A stretch of 64,000 bases of DNA, taken from the NCBI GenBank assembly GCA_964584325.1, contig CAZOZP010000001.1:65060-129059 (forward strand). The letters are read 5' to 3'. This document shows positions 24,997 through 34,259 of this stretch, piece by piece. Position 1 is the first letter of the stretch, and each line of letters starts with the position of its first letter. Both the position numbers and the translations under genes were made by a program. The stretch comes from CAZOZP01 sp964584325. Lineage in GTDB: Bacteria > Bacteroidota > Ignavibacteria > Ignavibacteriales > Melioribacteraceae. The notes beneath the pieces are model-generated. The model had not been told where the DNA came from, ran no database searches, and saw only the letters and a list, made by a program, of their open reading frames with translations.

Positions 24997-26786
24997 ATTT
25001 TGCATCTTCATTCAGGCGACGAGTATTTTTTTCCATTATAACCGGATATGTAGTGCTTGTTGTTTTTCAGCTTTTTGTGATGCAGATACTTGATAATTTA
25101 CTTTACGACGAAAAATCCAGAGGAAATAGTATAGAGGCAATACAGAAGGAAGCGCCGCGCGGAATCCTTTTTGATAGAAATCTTGATGTACTGGTTGGAA
25201 ATAAACCTTCATTTACTCTTCAGATTATTCCCTTTTATTATAATAGATCATTAAATACTGTAATAGAAAAGGTTATTGGAGCAGATGCCGGATATATTGA
25301 AAAAATATTAAAATTAAATGAGAATTATTCAAAATATAATCCTGTTAAGATAAGACGAAATATAGATATGAAGGTGGTATCCTGGCTTGAGGAAAACTCA
25401 GAAAAACTACCCGGAGTTGAATTCGTTGTTGATGTTCAGAGAGATTATTCTAACGGTGTAACCGGCTCACATGCTTTCGGATATGTGAAAGAAATTACAT
25501 CAACACAGCTCAAACAACTTGCTCCTGAATACATTATGGGGGATAATATTGGTCACGCCGGTATTGAAAAAACATATGAAAAATACCTCAGAGGAGAAAA
25601 AGGATATAATTATTATCTGGTTGATGCCCGAAGGAGAATAATTGGAAAACTTAACAAAGGGAAGGAAGATAAAACTGCAGTAAAAGGTAAAGATTTGATT
25701 GTTACTCTTGACCTTGAAACACAGAAAGCAGCTGAAGAAGCTTTAAGGGGAAAAACAGGGTCTGTTATTGCAATTGAACCGGCTACCGGAGAAATACTGG
25801 CATTTGTAAGTGCCCCTGATTTTGATTTGGATAAGTTCACCTCATATACAACAAGAGATTTTCTTGATAGCCTTCAAGACGATCCTAAAAAGCCTTTATT
25901 TAATAGAGTATGTATGTCAATTTATTCTCCGGGTTCTACCTATAAAATGATGGTTGCAGCTGCCGGACTCGAAACGGGAACTATCGATGAAAAAACAATT
26001 TACAGCTGTCCGGGAGGTTATACTCTTGGCGGGAGGCTTTATAAATGTATGCATATACATGGTTCTGTTGATGTTCTTACGTCTATCGAAAAATCCTGCA
26101 ATACATTTTATTACCGGTTAGCCATTAATATTGGATTGGCGAATTGGCATGATTATTCATACAAACTTGGATTTGGGCATAAAACTGGTCTTGATATAGG
26201 TGGAGAAATAAACGGATTAGCCCCGGATAAAGCATATTACGATAGAGCTTTTGGGAAAGGCCGCTGGAAGGAGTCCGGGATGGTAATTAATCTTGGAATT
26301 GGACAAGGTGAACTCAGTGTCACTCCTCTACAACTTGCACATTATGCTGCAATGCTTGCAAATTATGGAACAACATACGCGCCTCATCTTGCCAGAGGAT
26401 ATATTGATACCCGGAAGAAAAGAGTAGTGAAATTTGATTTTAAGAAAGTTGATTCCGGAATAAGCCGAAAAACTTTCGAGATAATTCGTGAAGGGATGAG
26501 AAGGGTAGTTGAAGGATACGGTACAGCAAGGCATATTAAAATTGAAGGTATTGAGATTGCCGGGAAAACCGGTACTGCGCAAAATCCACATGGAGAGAAC
26601 CATGCTCTTTTTATTGGTTTTGCTCCTTTTGATAATCCGAAAATAGCTGTTGCAGTTATTGTAGAAAATGCCGGATTTGGTGGGACACATGCTGCCCCGG
26701 TTGCAAAAAGAGTGTTTGAGACGTATCTATCCAAAGAGCATATAATTGATGAAGAAGCAATTTTCTCCATTTTTAAGGAGGAATAA
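24993..26786 (+). CDS. mrdA: Penicillin-binding protein 2 (elongasome transpeptidase)
   Basis: 597 residues. One N-terminal anchor (about 10-32), a pedestal domain and a transpeptidase domain. Active-site motifs are present: S-T-Y-K with Ser315 in [14 protein letters not shown] at 368-370 and K-T-G at 525-527 in [11 protein letters not shown]. It cross-links peptidoglycan with RodA during cell elongation. ATG overlaps the mreD stop (ATGA) with AAAGGAA upstream. All three motifs being intact, it should bind beta-lactams like other class B enzymes (known of the family). Confidence 0.97.
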   Translation: MNFASSFRRRVFFSIITGYVVLVVFQLFVMQILDNLLYDEKSRGNSIEAIQKEAPRGILFDRNLDVLVGNKPSFTLQIIPFYYNRSLNTVIEKVIGADAGYIEKILKLNENYSKYNPVKIRRNIDMKVVSWLEENSEKLPGVEFVVDVQRDYSNGVTGSHAFGYVKEITSTQLKQLAPEYIMGDNIGHAGIEKTYEKYLRGEKGYNYYLVDARRRIIGKLNKGKEDKTAVKGKDLIVTLDLETQKAAEEALRGKTGSVIAIEPATGEILAFVSAPDFDLDKFTSYTTRDFLDSLQDDPKKPLFNRVCMSIYSPGSTYKMMVAAAGLETGTIDEKTIYSCPGGYTLGGRLYKCMHIHGSVDVLTSIEKSCNTFYYRLAINIGLANWHDYSYKLGFGHKTGLDIGGEINGLAPDKAYYDRAFGKGRWKESGMVINLGIGQGELSVTPLQLAHYAAMLANYGTTYAPHLARGYIDTRKKRVVKFDFKKVDSGISRKTFEIIREGMRRVVEGYGTARHIKIEGIEIAGKTGTAQNPHGENHALFIGFAPFDNPKIAVAVIVENAGFGGTHAAPVAKRVFETYLSKEHIIDEEAIFSIFKEE

Positions 26787-26791
26787 TAATA

Positions 26792-28021
26792 ATGAGAATA
26801 ACAGATAATTTAACAGACAGATTTGATATCGTATTATTCCTTTCCGCAGTATTAATTGTTGGTCTCGGACTAGCGGCAGTTTACAGTTCTACGATAAATC
26901 ATCCAACGGCAGTTGGGAATTTTGATAAACAATTGATGGCATTTCTTATATCCTTAGGCCTTTTGTTTTTTATAATGTTTTTACCAAAACAAATTATACG
27001 CAATATAGCAATTCCATATTATGTAGTTACAGTTTTCTTTCTTGTTGTTGTCCTTGTTGCCGGTAAAACTGTATATGGAGCAAAAAGCTGGCTTGGATTC
27101 GGATCATTTGGATTCCAGCCTTCCGAATTTGCTAAGGGAGGAGTTATTTTGCTTACAGCATTGTGGCTTAGTCAGAATAACAGGGATATAAACAGTTTTA
27201 AGGATGTTTTTGCAGCTCTTGCCATTGCTGCACTTCCGGTAATTCTTATACTACTTGAACCTGATATGGGGTCTTCCATTATTTTTATGGTAATATGGAT
27301 GGTTATGATATTTTGGGCCGGGATAAATCTTTTTTGGATTTTTGTCGTTATTTCACCGGGTTTTGTACTTTTTAGTTCGCTTTTCGGAATGCCGTTTTTT
27401 ATTATAGCAATGCTTGCGGTATTAGGTTTGCTTTTCTTTTTCAGAAGAAATATTTTTAATTCTGCTGTAATATTTTCAGTAAACCTTGCAGCAGGATTCC
27501 TATTCGATGTAATGTTCAAATACTTAAAACCTCATCAGCAAAAAAGAATAATCACATTCCTTGATCCGGGAGCTGATCCGCTCGGAGCAGGTTATAATGC
27601 AATTCAGGCGAAGGTGGCAATCGGATCGGGGGGATTAACAGGTAAGGGATTTTTACAAGGGAACCAGACTCAACTTAGGTTTATTCCAGAACAATGGACA
27701 GACTTCATTTTTTGCGTAATCGGAGAAGAATTCGGCTTTATCGGTAGTTTTAGTATAATAATACTATACCTGATTATTATGCTTAGAATGCTGAAGTTAG
27801 CTACCAGTGTGAAAGATAGATTCAGCAGCTTAGTTGTAATCGGAATTCTATCGCTGTTTTTTACACATTTTAGTATAAACGTTGGAATGAATTTAGGTCT
27901 AATGCCTGTAATTGGGGTTCCGTTACCATTTATGAGTTATGGAGGCAGCGCGATGCTTTCAAATTTGATTTTACTTGGAATAGTCTTAAATATTTACAGA
28001 AACAGAAAACAATTTGCATAA
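26792..28021 (+). CDS. rodA: Peptidoglycan glycosyltransferase RodA (SEDS family)
   Basis: 409 residues, about 10 membrane segments. SEDS-family blocks are visible: [31 protein letters not shown] sequence at [14 protein letters not shown] (the catalytic Asp region is in this class of loops), [34 protein letters not shown] and [18 protein letters not shown]. It polymerises lipid II in the elongasome together with PBP2. A strong AAGGAGG site precedes the ATG. Its end is 10 bases before the pyrF start. Confidence 0.96.
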   Translation: MRITDNLTDRFDIVLFLSAVLIVGLGLAAVYSSTINHPTAVGNFDKQLMAFLISLGLLFFIMFLPKQIIRNIAIPYYVVTVFFLVVVLVAGKTVYGAKSWLGFGSFGFQPSEFAKGGVILLTALWLSQNNRDINSFKDVFAALAIAALPVILILLEPDMGSSIIFMVIWMVMIFWAGINLFWIFVVISPGFVLFSSLFGMPFFIIAMLAVLGLLFFFRRNIFNSAVIFSVNLAAGFLFDVMFKYLKPHQQKRIITFLDPGADPLGAGYNAIQAKVAIGSGGLTGKGFLQGNQTQLRFIPEQWTDFIFCVIGEEFGFIGSFSIIILYLIIMLRMLKLATSVKDRFSSLVVIGILSLFFTHFSINVGMNLGLMPVIGVPLPFMSYGGSAMLSNLILLGIVLNIYRNRKQFA

Positions 28022-28031
28022 AAGAGGAAAT

Positions 28032-28841
28032 ATGACATCGCAAGAAAAGATTCAAAATCGAACAAATCTGCAGAAACATATCTGTATAGGTCTTGATTCT
28101 GATATCACAAAGATACCGCAACATTTAAGAAGTTATTCAGACCCTGTATTTGAGTTTAATAGAATAATAATCGAAAATACTTCTCAGGAAGCTGCTGCAT
28201 ATAAACTGAATCTTGCATTTTATGAGAGTGAAGGCCAAAAAGGTTTTGAAACTTTATATAAAACGATGGAAATAATGCCCAAAGATATACTTGTTATTGG
28301 AGATGCTAAGCGAGGAGATATTGGAAACACTTCTGAGATGTATGCTAAATCGCTATTTGAACATTTCGGGTTTGATGCATCAACACTTAATGCATATATG
28401 GGATATGATGCAATTGAGCCTTTTGCACGGTATAAAGATAAAATAAACTACATTCTTGTGCTAACTTCAAATAAAGGTTCGGCTGATTTCCAAAAAATGA
28501 AACTTCAAAACGGGAAGTTCCTATATGAACAAATGCTTGAAACGGTAAAACAGTGGAATACGGATAATAACCTTGGCATTGTGTTCGGAGCTACCAATTC
28601 TGAACAACTCCTGCAAACAGCCGAAGATTTCCGAGGATTACAAGTTCTGCTTCCCGGTATTGGAGCTCAGGGAGGAAGTCTGGAAGATGTAATAAAAACA
28701 TTTAAAGGAATTTCATCTCAGGATTTCACAATTAATGTAAGCAGGGCTGTTATATATGCTTCAGACGGAAAGGATTTTGGAGACAAGGCAAAAAAAGTGC
28801 TTAACGATTACAATAGTCAAATAAAAAATATTTTCGAATAA
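28032..28841 (+). CDS. pyrF: Orotidine 5'-phosphate decarboxylase, type 2
   Basis: 269 residues. Decarboxylates OMP to UMP, the last step of pyrimidine synthesis. The catalytic array is DAKRGDIGNTSEMYA (D-x-K-x2-D), with CIGLDSD near the N-terminus and LLPGIGAQGG for the phosphate loop; these place it in the longer type-2 (mycobacterial-like) branch. Start chosen at ATG 28032 with AGAGGA upstream; an earlier in-frame ATG at 28014 lies within the end of rodA. It closes the purN-to-pyrF run. Confidence 0.95.
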   Translation: MTSQEKIQNRTNLQKHICIGLDSDITKIPQHLRSYSDPVFEFNRIIIENTSQEAAAYKLNLAFYESEGQKGFETLYKTMEIMPKDILVIGDAKRGDIGNTSEMYAKSLFEHFGFDASTLNAYMGYDAIEPFARYKDKINYILVLTSNKGSADFQKMKLQNGKFLYEQMLETVKQWNTDNNLGIVFGATNSEQLLQTAEDFRGLQVLLPGIGAQGGSLEDVIKTFKGISSQDFTINVSRAVIYASDGKDFGDKAKKVLNDYNSQIKNIFE

Positions 28842-28920
28842 AAATATTTAGCAATTTATTTGTAATTATTATATCTTGTTATCTGATTGTATGATTCCAA
28901 TTCCGCTGAAAAGAGGCAAT

Positions 28921-30405
28921 ATGGGTAAGATAACAAAAATGTACGAAAAGGATATTTATCTTCTTTGGCAGCAACAAAAATTTAAAGGAGATCTTTTTAC
29001 TGCCAAAGGAGATACAGTTATTGTTTTGGACAAAGGCGAACTTGATCCTGATAAACCAGGTCCTGATTTTCAGAACGCTCGAATTAAAATAGGCAATCTG
29101 ACATATATAGGTGATGTCGAGATTGAAAATAATCCTGCCAATTGGAAACAGCATGGTCACAGTATTGATTCAAAATACAATAAAGTAATTCTTTTGGTTT
29201 GTATGCATAACCCCGGCGATTATAGTTATGTGCATACAAAAGAAGGACGTAAAGTTCAGATTCTTAGTCTTGCCGAATATATACCTAAGCAACAGTTTCA
29301 AACAATCGAATCGGAATATGAAGCCGAAACATCCGGTGAAAATAAAATGATGCGGTGTTATGGCAATACTGACGATGTGACTTTTGAAATCAAATCAGAA
29401 ATTCTTAAATCTCTTGGTGTTGAAAGATTTAGAAAAAAAAGCGAGAGGATGTTCCAAAGGCTTAAGGAATTGGCCTATATAAAAGAACTAAAACTGCACG
29501 AACCAAAAATATCCTATGATTTGTCTGCTGAATTTAGAGAAAAGGAAGATAACAACCTTGATTATCAGAATAAATCTCTCTGGCAGCAGCTTTTTTATGA
29601 AAACATCTTTGAAGCATTAGGTTATTCACAAAACAAATCAATAATGCTTAAACTTGCACAAAGCGTCAATATTACTTTTTTAGAAAAAATAACGGCAGGG
29701 CAGAATTCAGAGAAACAAATTGAATCAGCACTATTTCATATTGCGGGACTTCTTGATAATAACAATATGAATGCTGAAGGTGAAGCTTATTATAACGAAT
29801 TGAATAAAGAGTGGGTGAATATAAGAAGAATATATGATGGTGATTATTACAGCAAAAGTGACTGGCATTTTTTCCGTTTAAGACCTCAAAATTTTCCTAC
29901 CATTCGGCTGGCCGGAGGAGTAAAACTTGCGTCAGATATACTCTACGGAAATTTCATCGGAAAACTGCTAAGAAAGATAAATGAGATCAAAAATATAACG
30001 GTATTGATTAAAGTGCTTAGATCTGTGTTTATAGTAAAATCCGAAGGATATTGGGGTAAACATTATATATTTAATGAAGTTAATCGGTCAGAGATAAAGT
30101 ATTTCATTGGATTATCTCGTGCCGATGAGATTATTGTTAATGTAATACTTCCAATACTCTTGCTTTATTTCGAGATATTTCCAAATCATACTTTATCAAA
30201 AAAAATCATTTCTGTTTATGGTACTTACGAGCAGAATGCTGAAAATAAAATCATCACTGATGTTTCTGATGCTTTAGGGCTGGATCATCTTTATAAAAAG
30301 ACAGTTTATGCTCAAGGAATGATAGAATTGTTCAGAACACTCTGCACAAAAGGGAAGTGTGAAGAGTGTGGTATCGGGAAAATAATATATTCTGATAAGA
30401 GTTAA
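28921..30405 (+). CDS. DUF2851 family protein
   Basis: 494 residues from ATG 28921, which has AAGAGG upstream. DUF2851 proteins occur mainly in Bacteroidetes and Chlorobi and have no known activity. Recognisable blocks are the N-terminal YLLWQQQKF, GPDFQNARIKIG, GDVEIENNPANWKQHGHSID, a long helical middle and the C-terminal cysteine group C-x(4)-C-x2-C in LCTKGKCEECGIGK. The GDVEIH-like segment (acidic and His residues near positions 60-80) recalls metal-dependent nuclease folds, but I would not assign that. It ends by overlapping the convergent nuclease gene in a shared TTAA. Confidence 0.82.
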   Translation: MGKITKMYEKDIYLLWQQQKFKGDLFTAKGDTVIVLDKGELDPDKPGPDFQNARIKIGNLTYIGDVEIENNPANWKQHGHSIDSKYNKVILLVCMHNPGDYSYVHTKEGRKVQILSLAEYIPKQQFQTIESEYEAETSGENKMMRCYGNTDDVTFEIKSEILKSLGVERFRKKSERMFQRLKELAYIKELKLHEPKISYDLSAEFREKEDNNLDYQNKSLWQQLFYENIFEALGYSQNKSIMLKLAQSVNITFLEKITAGQNSEKQIESALFHIAGLLDNNNMNAEGEAYYNELNKEWVNIRRIYDGDYYSKSDWHFFRLRPQNFPTIRLAGGVKLASDILYGNFIGKLLRKINEIKNITVLIKVLRSVFIVKSEGYWGKHYIFNEVNRSEIKYFIGLSRADEIIVNVILPILLLYFEIFPNHTLSKKIISVYGTYEQNAENKIITDVSDALGLDHLYKKTVYAQGMIELFRTLCTKGKCEECGIGKIIYSDKS

Positions 30406-31010
30406 TTAGATGTTTTATTCTTTTTATTAATTATATCTCTCAGTTTGGCTGCTTTCTCGTAATCTTCTTTTTCAATAGCTTCTCTGAGCTGATCTTGAAG
30501 TGTTGCAGAATCAGCTTCTTCTTTAGGACTTCTAATTGGTTCAGGATCAAAAAACATTTCTTCATTTTCGAATGATTCTTCAGTCGGGTTTTCTTCTTTA
30601 CCTGAAGGAATAAATCCTGCAGCTTTCATTACTTTTTCAGATACATAAATCGGGGCACCGGTTCTTACTGCAAGAGCTATTGCATCACTAGGTCTTGAAT
30701 CAATTGTATTAGTAAATGATGAAACTTCAATAACAAGCTTAGCATAAAATGTATTTTCTCTCAAATCATCAATAGTTATTTCTACAAGAGATCCTCCTAA
30801 ATGATCTAAAAGTATTTTCAATAAATCATGAGTCAAAGGTCTTGGTGGTTTAATTCCTTCAATTTCAAGAGCGATAGCTTGAGCCTCAAACGAGCCAATT
30901 ATAATTGGGAGTCTTCTAACTCCGTATGTTTCTTTTAGGAGAAGTGCATAGGCTCCGCCGGCAGAAGGGCTGGAAGACAATCCTAAAATTTCAACCTGAA
31001 CTTTATTCAC
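30402..31010 (-). CDS. Bifunctional nuclease (BFN/DUF151) with UVR motif
   Basis: 202 residues. The N-terminal 130 residues are a BFN domain: VEILGLSSSPSAGGAYALLL, LPIIIGSFEAQAIALEIEG, TIDSRPSDAIALAVRTGAPI. A short acidic linker follows, then a C-terminal UVR motif (LREAIEKEDYEKAAKLRDII), the UvrB/UvrC-interacting helix pair. BFN proteins have been reported with nuclease activity in plants, and BFN-UVR fusions are frequent in this phylum; the role here is inferred, perhaps linked to repair. Start is GTG at 31010, with no clear ribosome binding site. It converges on DUF2851, and their stops overlap by four bases. Confidence 0.85.
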   Translation of the reverse strand: MNKVQVEILGLSSSPSAGGAYALLLKETYGVRRLPIIIGSFEAQAIALEIEGIKPPRPLTHDLLKILLDHLGGSLVEITIDDLRENTFYAKLVIEVSSFTNTIDSRPSDAIALAVRTGAPIYVSEKVMKAAGFIPSGKEENPTEESFENEEMFFDPEPIRSPKEEADSATLQDQLREAIEKEDYEKAAKLRDIINKKNKTSN

Positions 31011-31036
31011 TTTTAATACACTTTTGTTGTCTGAAT

Positions 31037-31068
31037 TTTGAATTATACACAGCTAATATATATATTTC
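31037..31068 (+). promoter_or_regulatory. Candidate promoter for clpS
   Basis: TTTG at 31037-31040, then 20 bases, then TATATTTC at 31061-31068, one base off TAnnTTTG. It lies in the 111-base divergent gap between the nuclease gene and clpS. Confidence 0.4.
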
Positions 31069-31121
31069 AGAGTGGAAAGTAAACCAATTTAATAAAAAAG
31101 TAATTCGTAGAGGTTTTGTTG

Positions 31122-31427
31122 ATGAATATTTTATGTGCGATGAATCAAGTTCGTCCTTTAGAGGTTAGTAAACCAAAGCTTGAAGATGATTCTGACACTA
31201 TTCTTCCATTTAAGGTAATTATGTTCAACGACGATTTCCATACATTTGACGAAGTGATTCAACAGCTTGTAAAAGCATTGAAGTGTTCTTTTGAACAAGC
31301 GAAAGCATATGCATTTGAAGCTCATAACAAAGGATTGGCTATTGTATTTTCAGGAGAATTGTCTAAGTGTTTAAGAGTATCAGGAATTTTAGAGGAAATA
31401 GAATTACAGACCAGAATTGAATCATAA
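31122..31427 (+). CDS. clpS: ClpS adaptor of ClpA/ClpC protease
   Basis: 101 residues. ClpS binds N-end-rule substrates and hands them to ClpAP/ClpCP. Conserved residues are present: VIMFNDDFHTFDEVIQQL (the N-D-D segment binds the substrate amino group) and AHNKGLAIVFSG (the His). It starts at ATG 31122 with AGAGG 8 bases upstream; the ATG at 31140 lacks such a site. It may be the first gene of clpS-ychF-pepD, with a 61-base gap to ychF. Confidence 0.93.
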   Translation: MNILCAMNQVRPLEVSKPKLEDDSDTILPFKVIMFNDDFHTFDEVIQQLVKALKCSFEQAKAYAFEAHNKGLAIVFSGELSKCLRVSGILEEIELQTRIES

Positions 31428-31488
31428 ATTAAAACTCTGGAAGTGTAGGAAAAATTTTATATTTATTGTTTGAATTATTTAAAATGAG

Positions 31489-32574
31489 ATGATTATGCAG
31501 ATTGGACTCGTAGGATTACAGTATTCAGGAAAAACAACATTATTTAACACTTTAGCCGGTATCATAGATGATCAGACAGTTCAGAAAGAAGAGGCTTCAA
31601 GAGAAGTGGTAAAAGTGCCGGATTATCGACTTGATAAATGTACTGAATTATTCAATCCCAAAAAGAAAGTTAATGCAGTTATTGAAGTTCTGGATATTCC
31701 CGGTCTAAAAACTTCGGAAGACGGAAAAGTCAGAATAACTTCCCAATTTCTCAATGATGTAAAAAATAATGATGCTCTTTTTTATGTTATTAGACAATTT
31801 AGAAATGAAAGTGTACCGCATCCACTAAATAGTATTGACGTGAAACGAGACATAGAATTCCTGGAAACTGAATTCTTCCTGTCTGATTTGGAAATGCTCG
31901 AAAGAAGGAAAGAAAAACTGCAAAAAGATTTCCAAAAATCAAAAGATGAGAGGCTTAAGAAAGAAATTCCTGTAATTGACAAATGTTATGCTCATGCTGA
32001 GAAAGAGATGCCTCTCAGAACACTTGATCTTGATGAAAATGAACTGAAGCTTCTTTCCGGATATCAATTGCTAACACTTAAGCCGTTGGTAATTGCTGTG
32101 AATTTTGATGAAAATTCAATTAATGATGTTGAAAAAACCATTATTAGCCTTGAACCATATTGTAAATCGAAAGGGGCTGAACTTATTCCATTTTTTGCAA
32201 AAATTGAGCACGAATTATCTAATCTTGATCAGGATGATAGAAATACTTTTATGCAAGACTATGGTATTTCAGAATCGGCACTTGATAAAATACTTAGAAC
32301 CTCTTACCAAATACTTGGCTTACATTCATTCCTAACCGTTGGCGAAGATGAATGCAGAGCCTGGACAATTAAGAAAAACTATACAGCGCAGCAGGCGGCA
32401 GGTGTAATCCATACCGATTTCTTTAATAAATTCATTAGAGCAGAAGTAGTCCATTATGATGATTTTATGAAGTTTGGTTCCTTTGCAAAATGCAAGGATA
32501 ATGGAGTCTGGAGACTGGAAGGTAAAGATTACATTGTAAAAGATGGGGATATACTTAATATCCGTCATAATTAA
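31489..32574 (+). CDS. ychF: YchF/Obg-family P-loop NTPase
   Basis: 361 residues. The G1 loop is GLQYSGKTTLFN (canonical YchF has G-L-P-N-V-G-K-S-T), G3 is DIPGL, and the G4 position is N-F-D-E (typical of YchF, which prefers ATP over GTP) rather than N-K-x-D. A coiled-coil insertion (about 120-160) and a C-terminal TGS domain (about 275-361, DFMKFGSFAKCKDNG and YIVKDGDI) complete it. YchF proteins associate with ribosomes and stress responses. Start could be ATG 31489 or 31495. PepD begins 11 bases downstream. Confidence 0.88.
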   Translation: MIMQIGLVGLQYSGKTTLFNTLAGIIDDQTVQKEEASREVVKVPDYRLDKCTELFNPKKKVNAVIEVLDIPGLKTSEDGKVRITSQFLNDVKNNDALFYVIRQFRNESVPHPLNSIDVKRDIEFLETEFFLSDLEMLERRKEKLQKDFQKSKDERLKKEIPVIDKCYAHAEKEMPLRTLDLDENELKLLSGYQLLTLKPLVIAVNFDENSINDVEKTIISLEPYCKSKGAELIPFFAKIEHELSNLDQDDRNTFMQDYGISESALDKILRTSYQILGLHSFLTVGEDECRAWTIKKNYTAQQAAGVIHTDFFNKFIRAEVVHYDDFMKFGSFAKCKDNGVWRLEGKDYIVKDGDILNIRHN

Positions 32575-32585
32575 AAGGAGTTGCT

Positions 32586-34046
32586 ATGAAAAATATTGAT
32601 GTTGTAAAAGACCTTAATCCTATGGGGATATGGCATTATTTTGCTGAAATTGGCGAAATTCCAAGACCCTCAAAGAAAGAAGAAAAGATAATTCAATATA
32701 TTGTAGATTTTGCCGAGAGTAGGCGATTGGAATACAAAAAAGACAATGTCGGGAATATTGTAATTACCGTGCCTGCCAAAAAAGGTTACGAAAATGCCCC
32801 TGTTGTCGTTTTACAAGCCCATCTGGATATGGTATGTGAAAAAAACAAATCTACTCAACACAATTTTGATAGTGACCCCATCCGGTTCCGGATAGAAGGC
32901 GACTGGCTGATGGCTAATAATACAACATTGGGAGCAGATAACGGAATTGGTGTTGCCGCAGCGCTAGCAGTAATTACAGATCCTGAGGCTGTTCATGGCC
33001 CACTTGAAGTTCTTCTGACAATAGATGAAGAAACTGGAATGACAGGAGTTAAAAACCTGAAATCTGATTTTATTTCCGGGAAGTATCTCCTTAATATGGA
33101 TTCGGAGGAAGACGGCATTTTTTATATTGGATGTGCCGGCGGACAAGATACTGTCGGGCTACTTCCTACAGCATATAATAACGCTCCTGGCGGTAATAAA
33201 GCATTTGAAGTGTTAATTACCGGATTAAAGGGTGGTCATTCAGGAGTAGAAATTCATCTCGGAAGAGCTAATGCAATTAAAATTCTTGGCCGATATTTAA
33301 GAAAACTTGAGGGTAATGATATAAAGGCCGTAATGATAAAAGGAGGCTCTTTAAGAAATGCAATTCCAAGAGAAGCAGAGGCAATTCTATTATCAGATAA
33401 AGTCAATATCCTTCAAGAGCAGGCAGAAAAACTTCTGAAGGAACTACATAACGAATATAAAATGCAGGATCCGGATATACAAATTATTATTAAGGAGATT
33501 AATAATAATTTTGAAAAAGTACTGACTGATGATTTTATTAAATTGGTTACTGAAGTTATATATGCACTTCCACACGGTTATACTTCTTTCCATCCTGTTA
33601 TAAAAGGATTAGTCGAAACATCAAGTAATTTGGCAACTCTTGAAATTTCCGATGGAAAATTAAGAATCGGCACAAGTCAGAGAAGTTCAATTGAATCGGC
33701 TAAAGATACCATAGCAGATTCAGTGAAATCTGTTTTTCATCTTTGCGGTGCGGAAATTCTGCAGGGAGATGGATATCCGGGTTGGATACCCGATCTTGAT
33801 GCTGATCTTTTAAGAGTATCAATAAATGTATATAAATCACTTTTTGGAAATGAACCAGAAATAAAAGCAATACATGCCGGATTAGAAACAGGATTACTTG
33901 GTGCAAAGTATCCTGAACTTCAAATGATTTCTTTTGGGCCTACGATTCAGGGAGCACATTCACCAACTGAAAAGATACTCATAAAAGATGTAGAAAAATT
34001 CTATAGCCTATTAAAAGTAATATTATTAGAATTGGCAAAAAAATAA
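32586..34046 (+). CDS. pepD: Aminoacyl-histidine dipeptidase PepD
   Basis: 486 residues, peptidase family M20C, cytoplasmic, hydrolyses Xaa-His and other dipeptides. Two-metal motifs are visible: LQAHLDMVCEK (His and Asp), the bridging Asp in TTLGADNGIGVAAA, the Glu pair in LTIDEETGMTGV, LNMDSEEDG and a C-terminal HSPTEKI with the last His. The N-terminus IWHYFAEIGEIPRPSKKEE is typical of PepD. AAAAGGAG precedes the ATG. Its stop overlaps the next ATG (TAATG). Confidence 0.94.
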   Translation: MKNIDVVKDLNPMGIWHYFAEIGEIPRPSKKEEKIIQYIVDFAESRRLEYKKDNVGNIVITVPAKKGYENAPVVVLQAHLDMVCEKNKSTQHNFDSDPIRFRIEGDWLMANNTTLGADNGIGVAAALAVITDPEAVHGPLEVLLTIDEETGMTGVKNLKSDFISGKYLLNMDSEEDGIFYIGCAGGQDTVGLLPTAYNNAPGGNKAFEVLITGLKGGHSGVEIHLGRANAIKILGRYLRKLEGNDIKAVMIKGGSLRNAIPREAEAILLSDKVNILQEQAEKLLKELHNEYKMQDPDIQIIIKEINNNFEKVLTDDFIKLVTEVIYALPHGYTSFHPVIKGLVETSSNLATLEISDGKLRIGTSQRSSIESAKDTIADSVKSVFHLCGAEILQGDGYPGWIPDLDADLLRVSINVYKSLFGNEPEIKAIHAGLETGLLGAKYPELQMISFGPTIQGAHSPTEKILIKDVEKFYSLLKVILLELAKK

Positions 34047-34246
34047 TGGAAATGAGTATAGTGTGTACAAATTCAGAAGGTGAAAGGAAGCTTTTGTGTC
34101 TGGAATATTTGACAGATAGAGATTGCATTGTTGTTGAAATAAGAAGTGCCGATGCTTACACGAAAACTGAAAAGATAGAAATATCACCAAAATCATTATT
34201 ATCATTTTCCGCCGCCTTGAAAAGAGAAAGAGAACAACGTTTTTGA
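34046..34246 (+). CDS. Small hypothetical protein after pepD
   Basis: 66 residues, not recognised. No signal peptide or membrane segment; beta-strand-like N-terminal half (VCTNSEGERKLLCLEYL, then CIVVEIRS) and a basic C-terminal helix ending AALKREREQRF. Its ATG overlaps the pepD stop by one base and the next gene starts 13 bases after its end, so it is very likely a real, coupled gene. The compact beta-then-helix form could be a small binding domain; I have no family to name. Confidence 0.55.
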   Translation: MEMSIVCTNSEGERKLLCLEYLTDRDCIVVEIRSADAYTKTEKIEISPKSLLSFSAALKREREQRF

Positions 34247-34259
34247 ATATGAGGAACTA

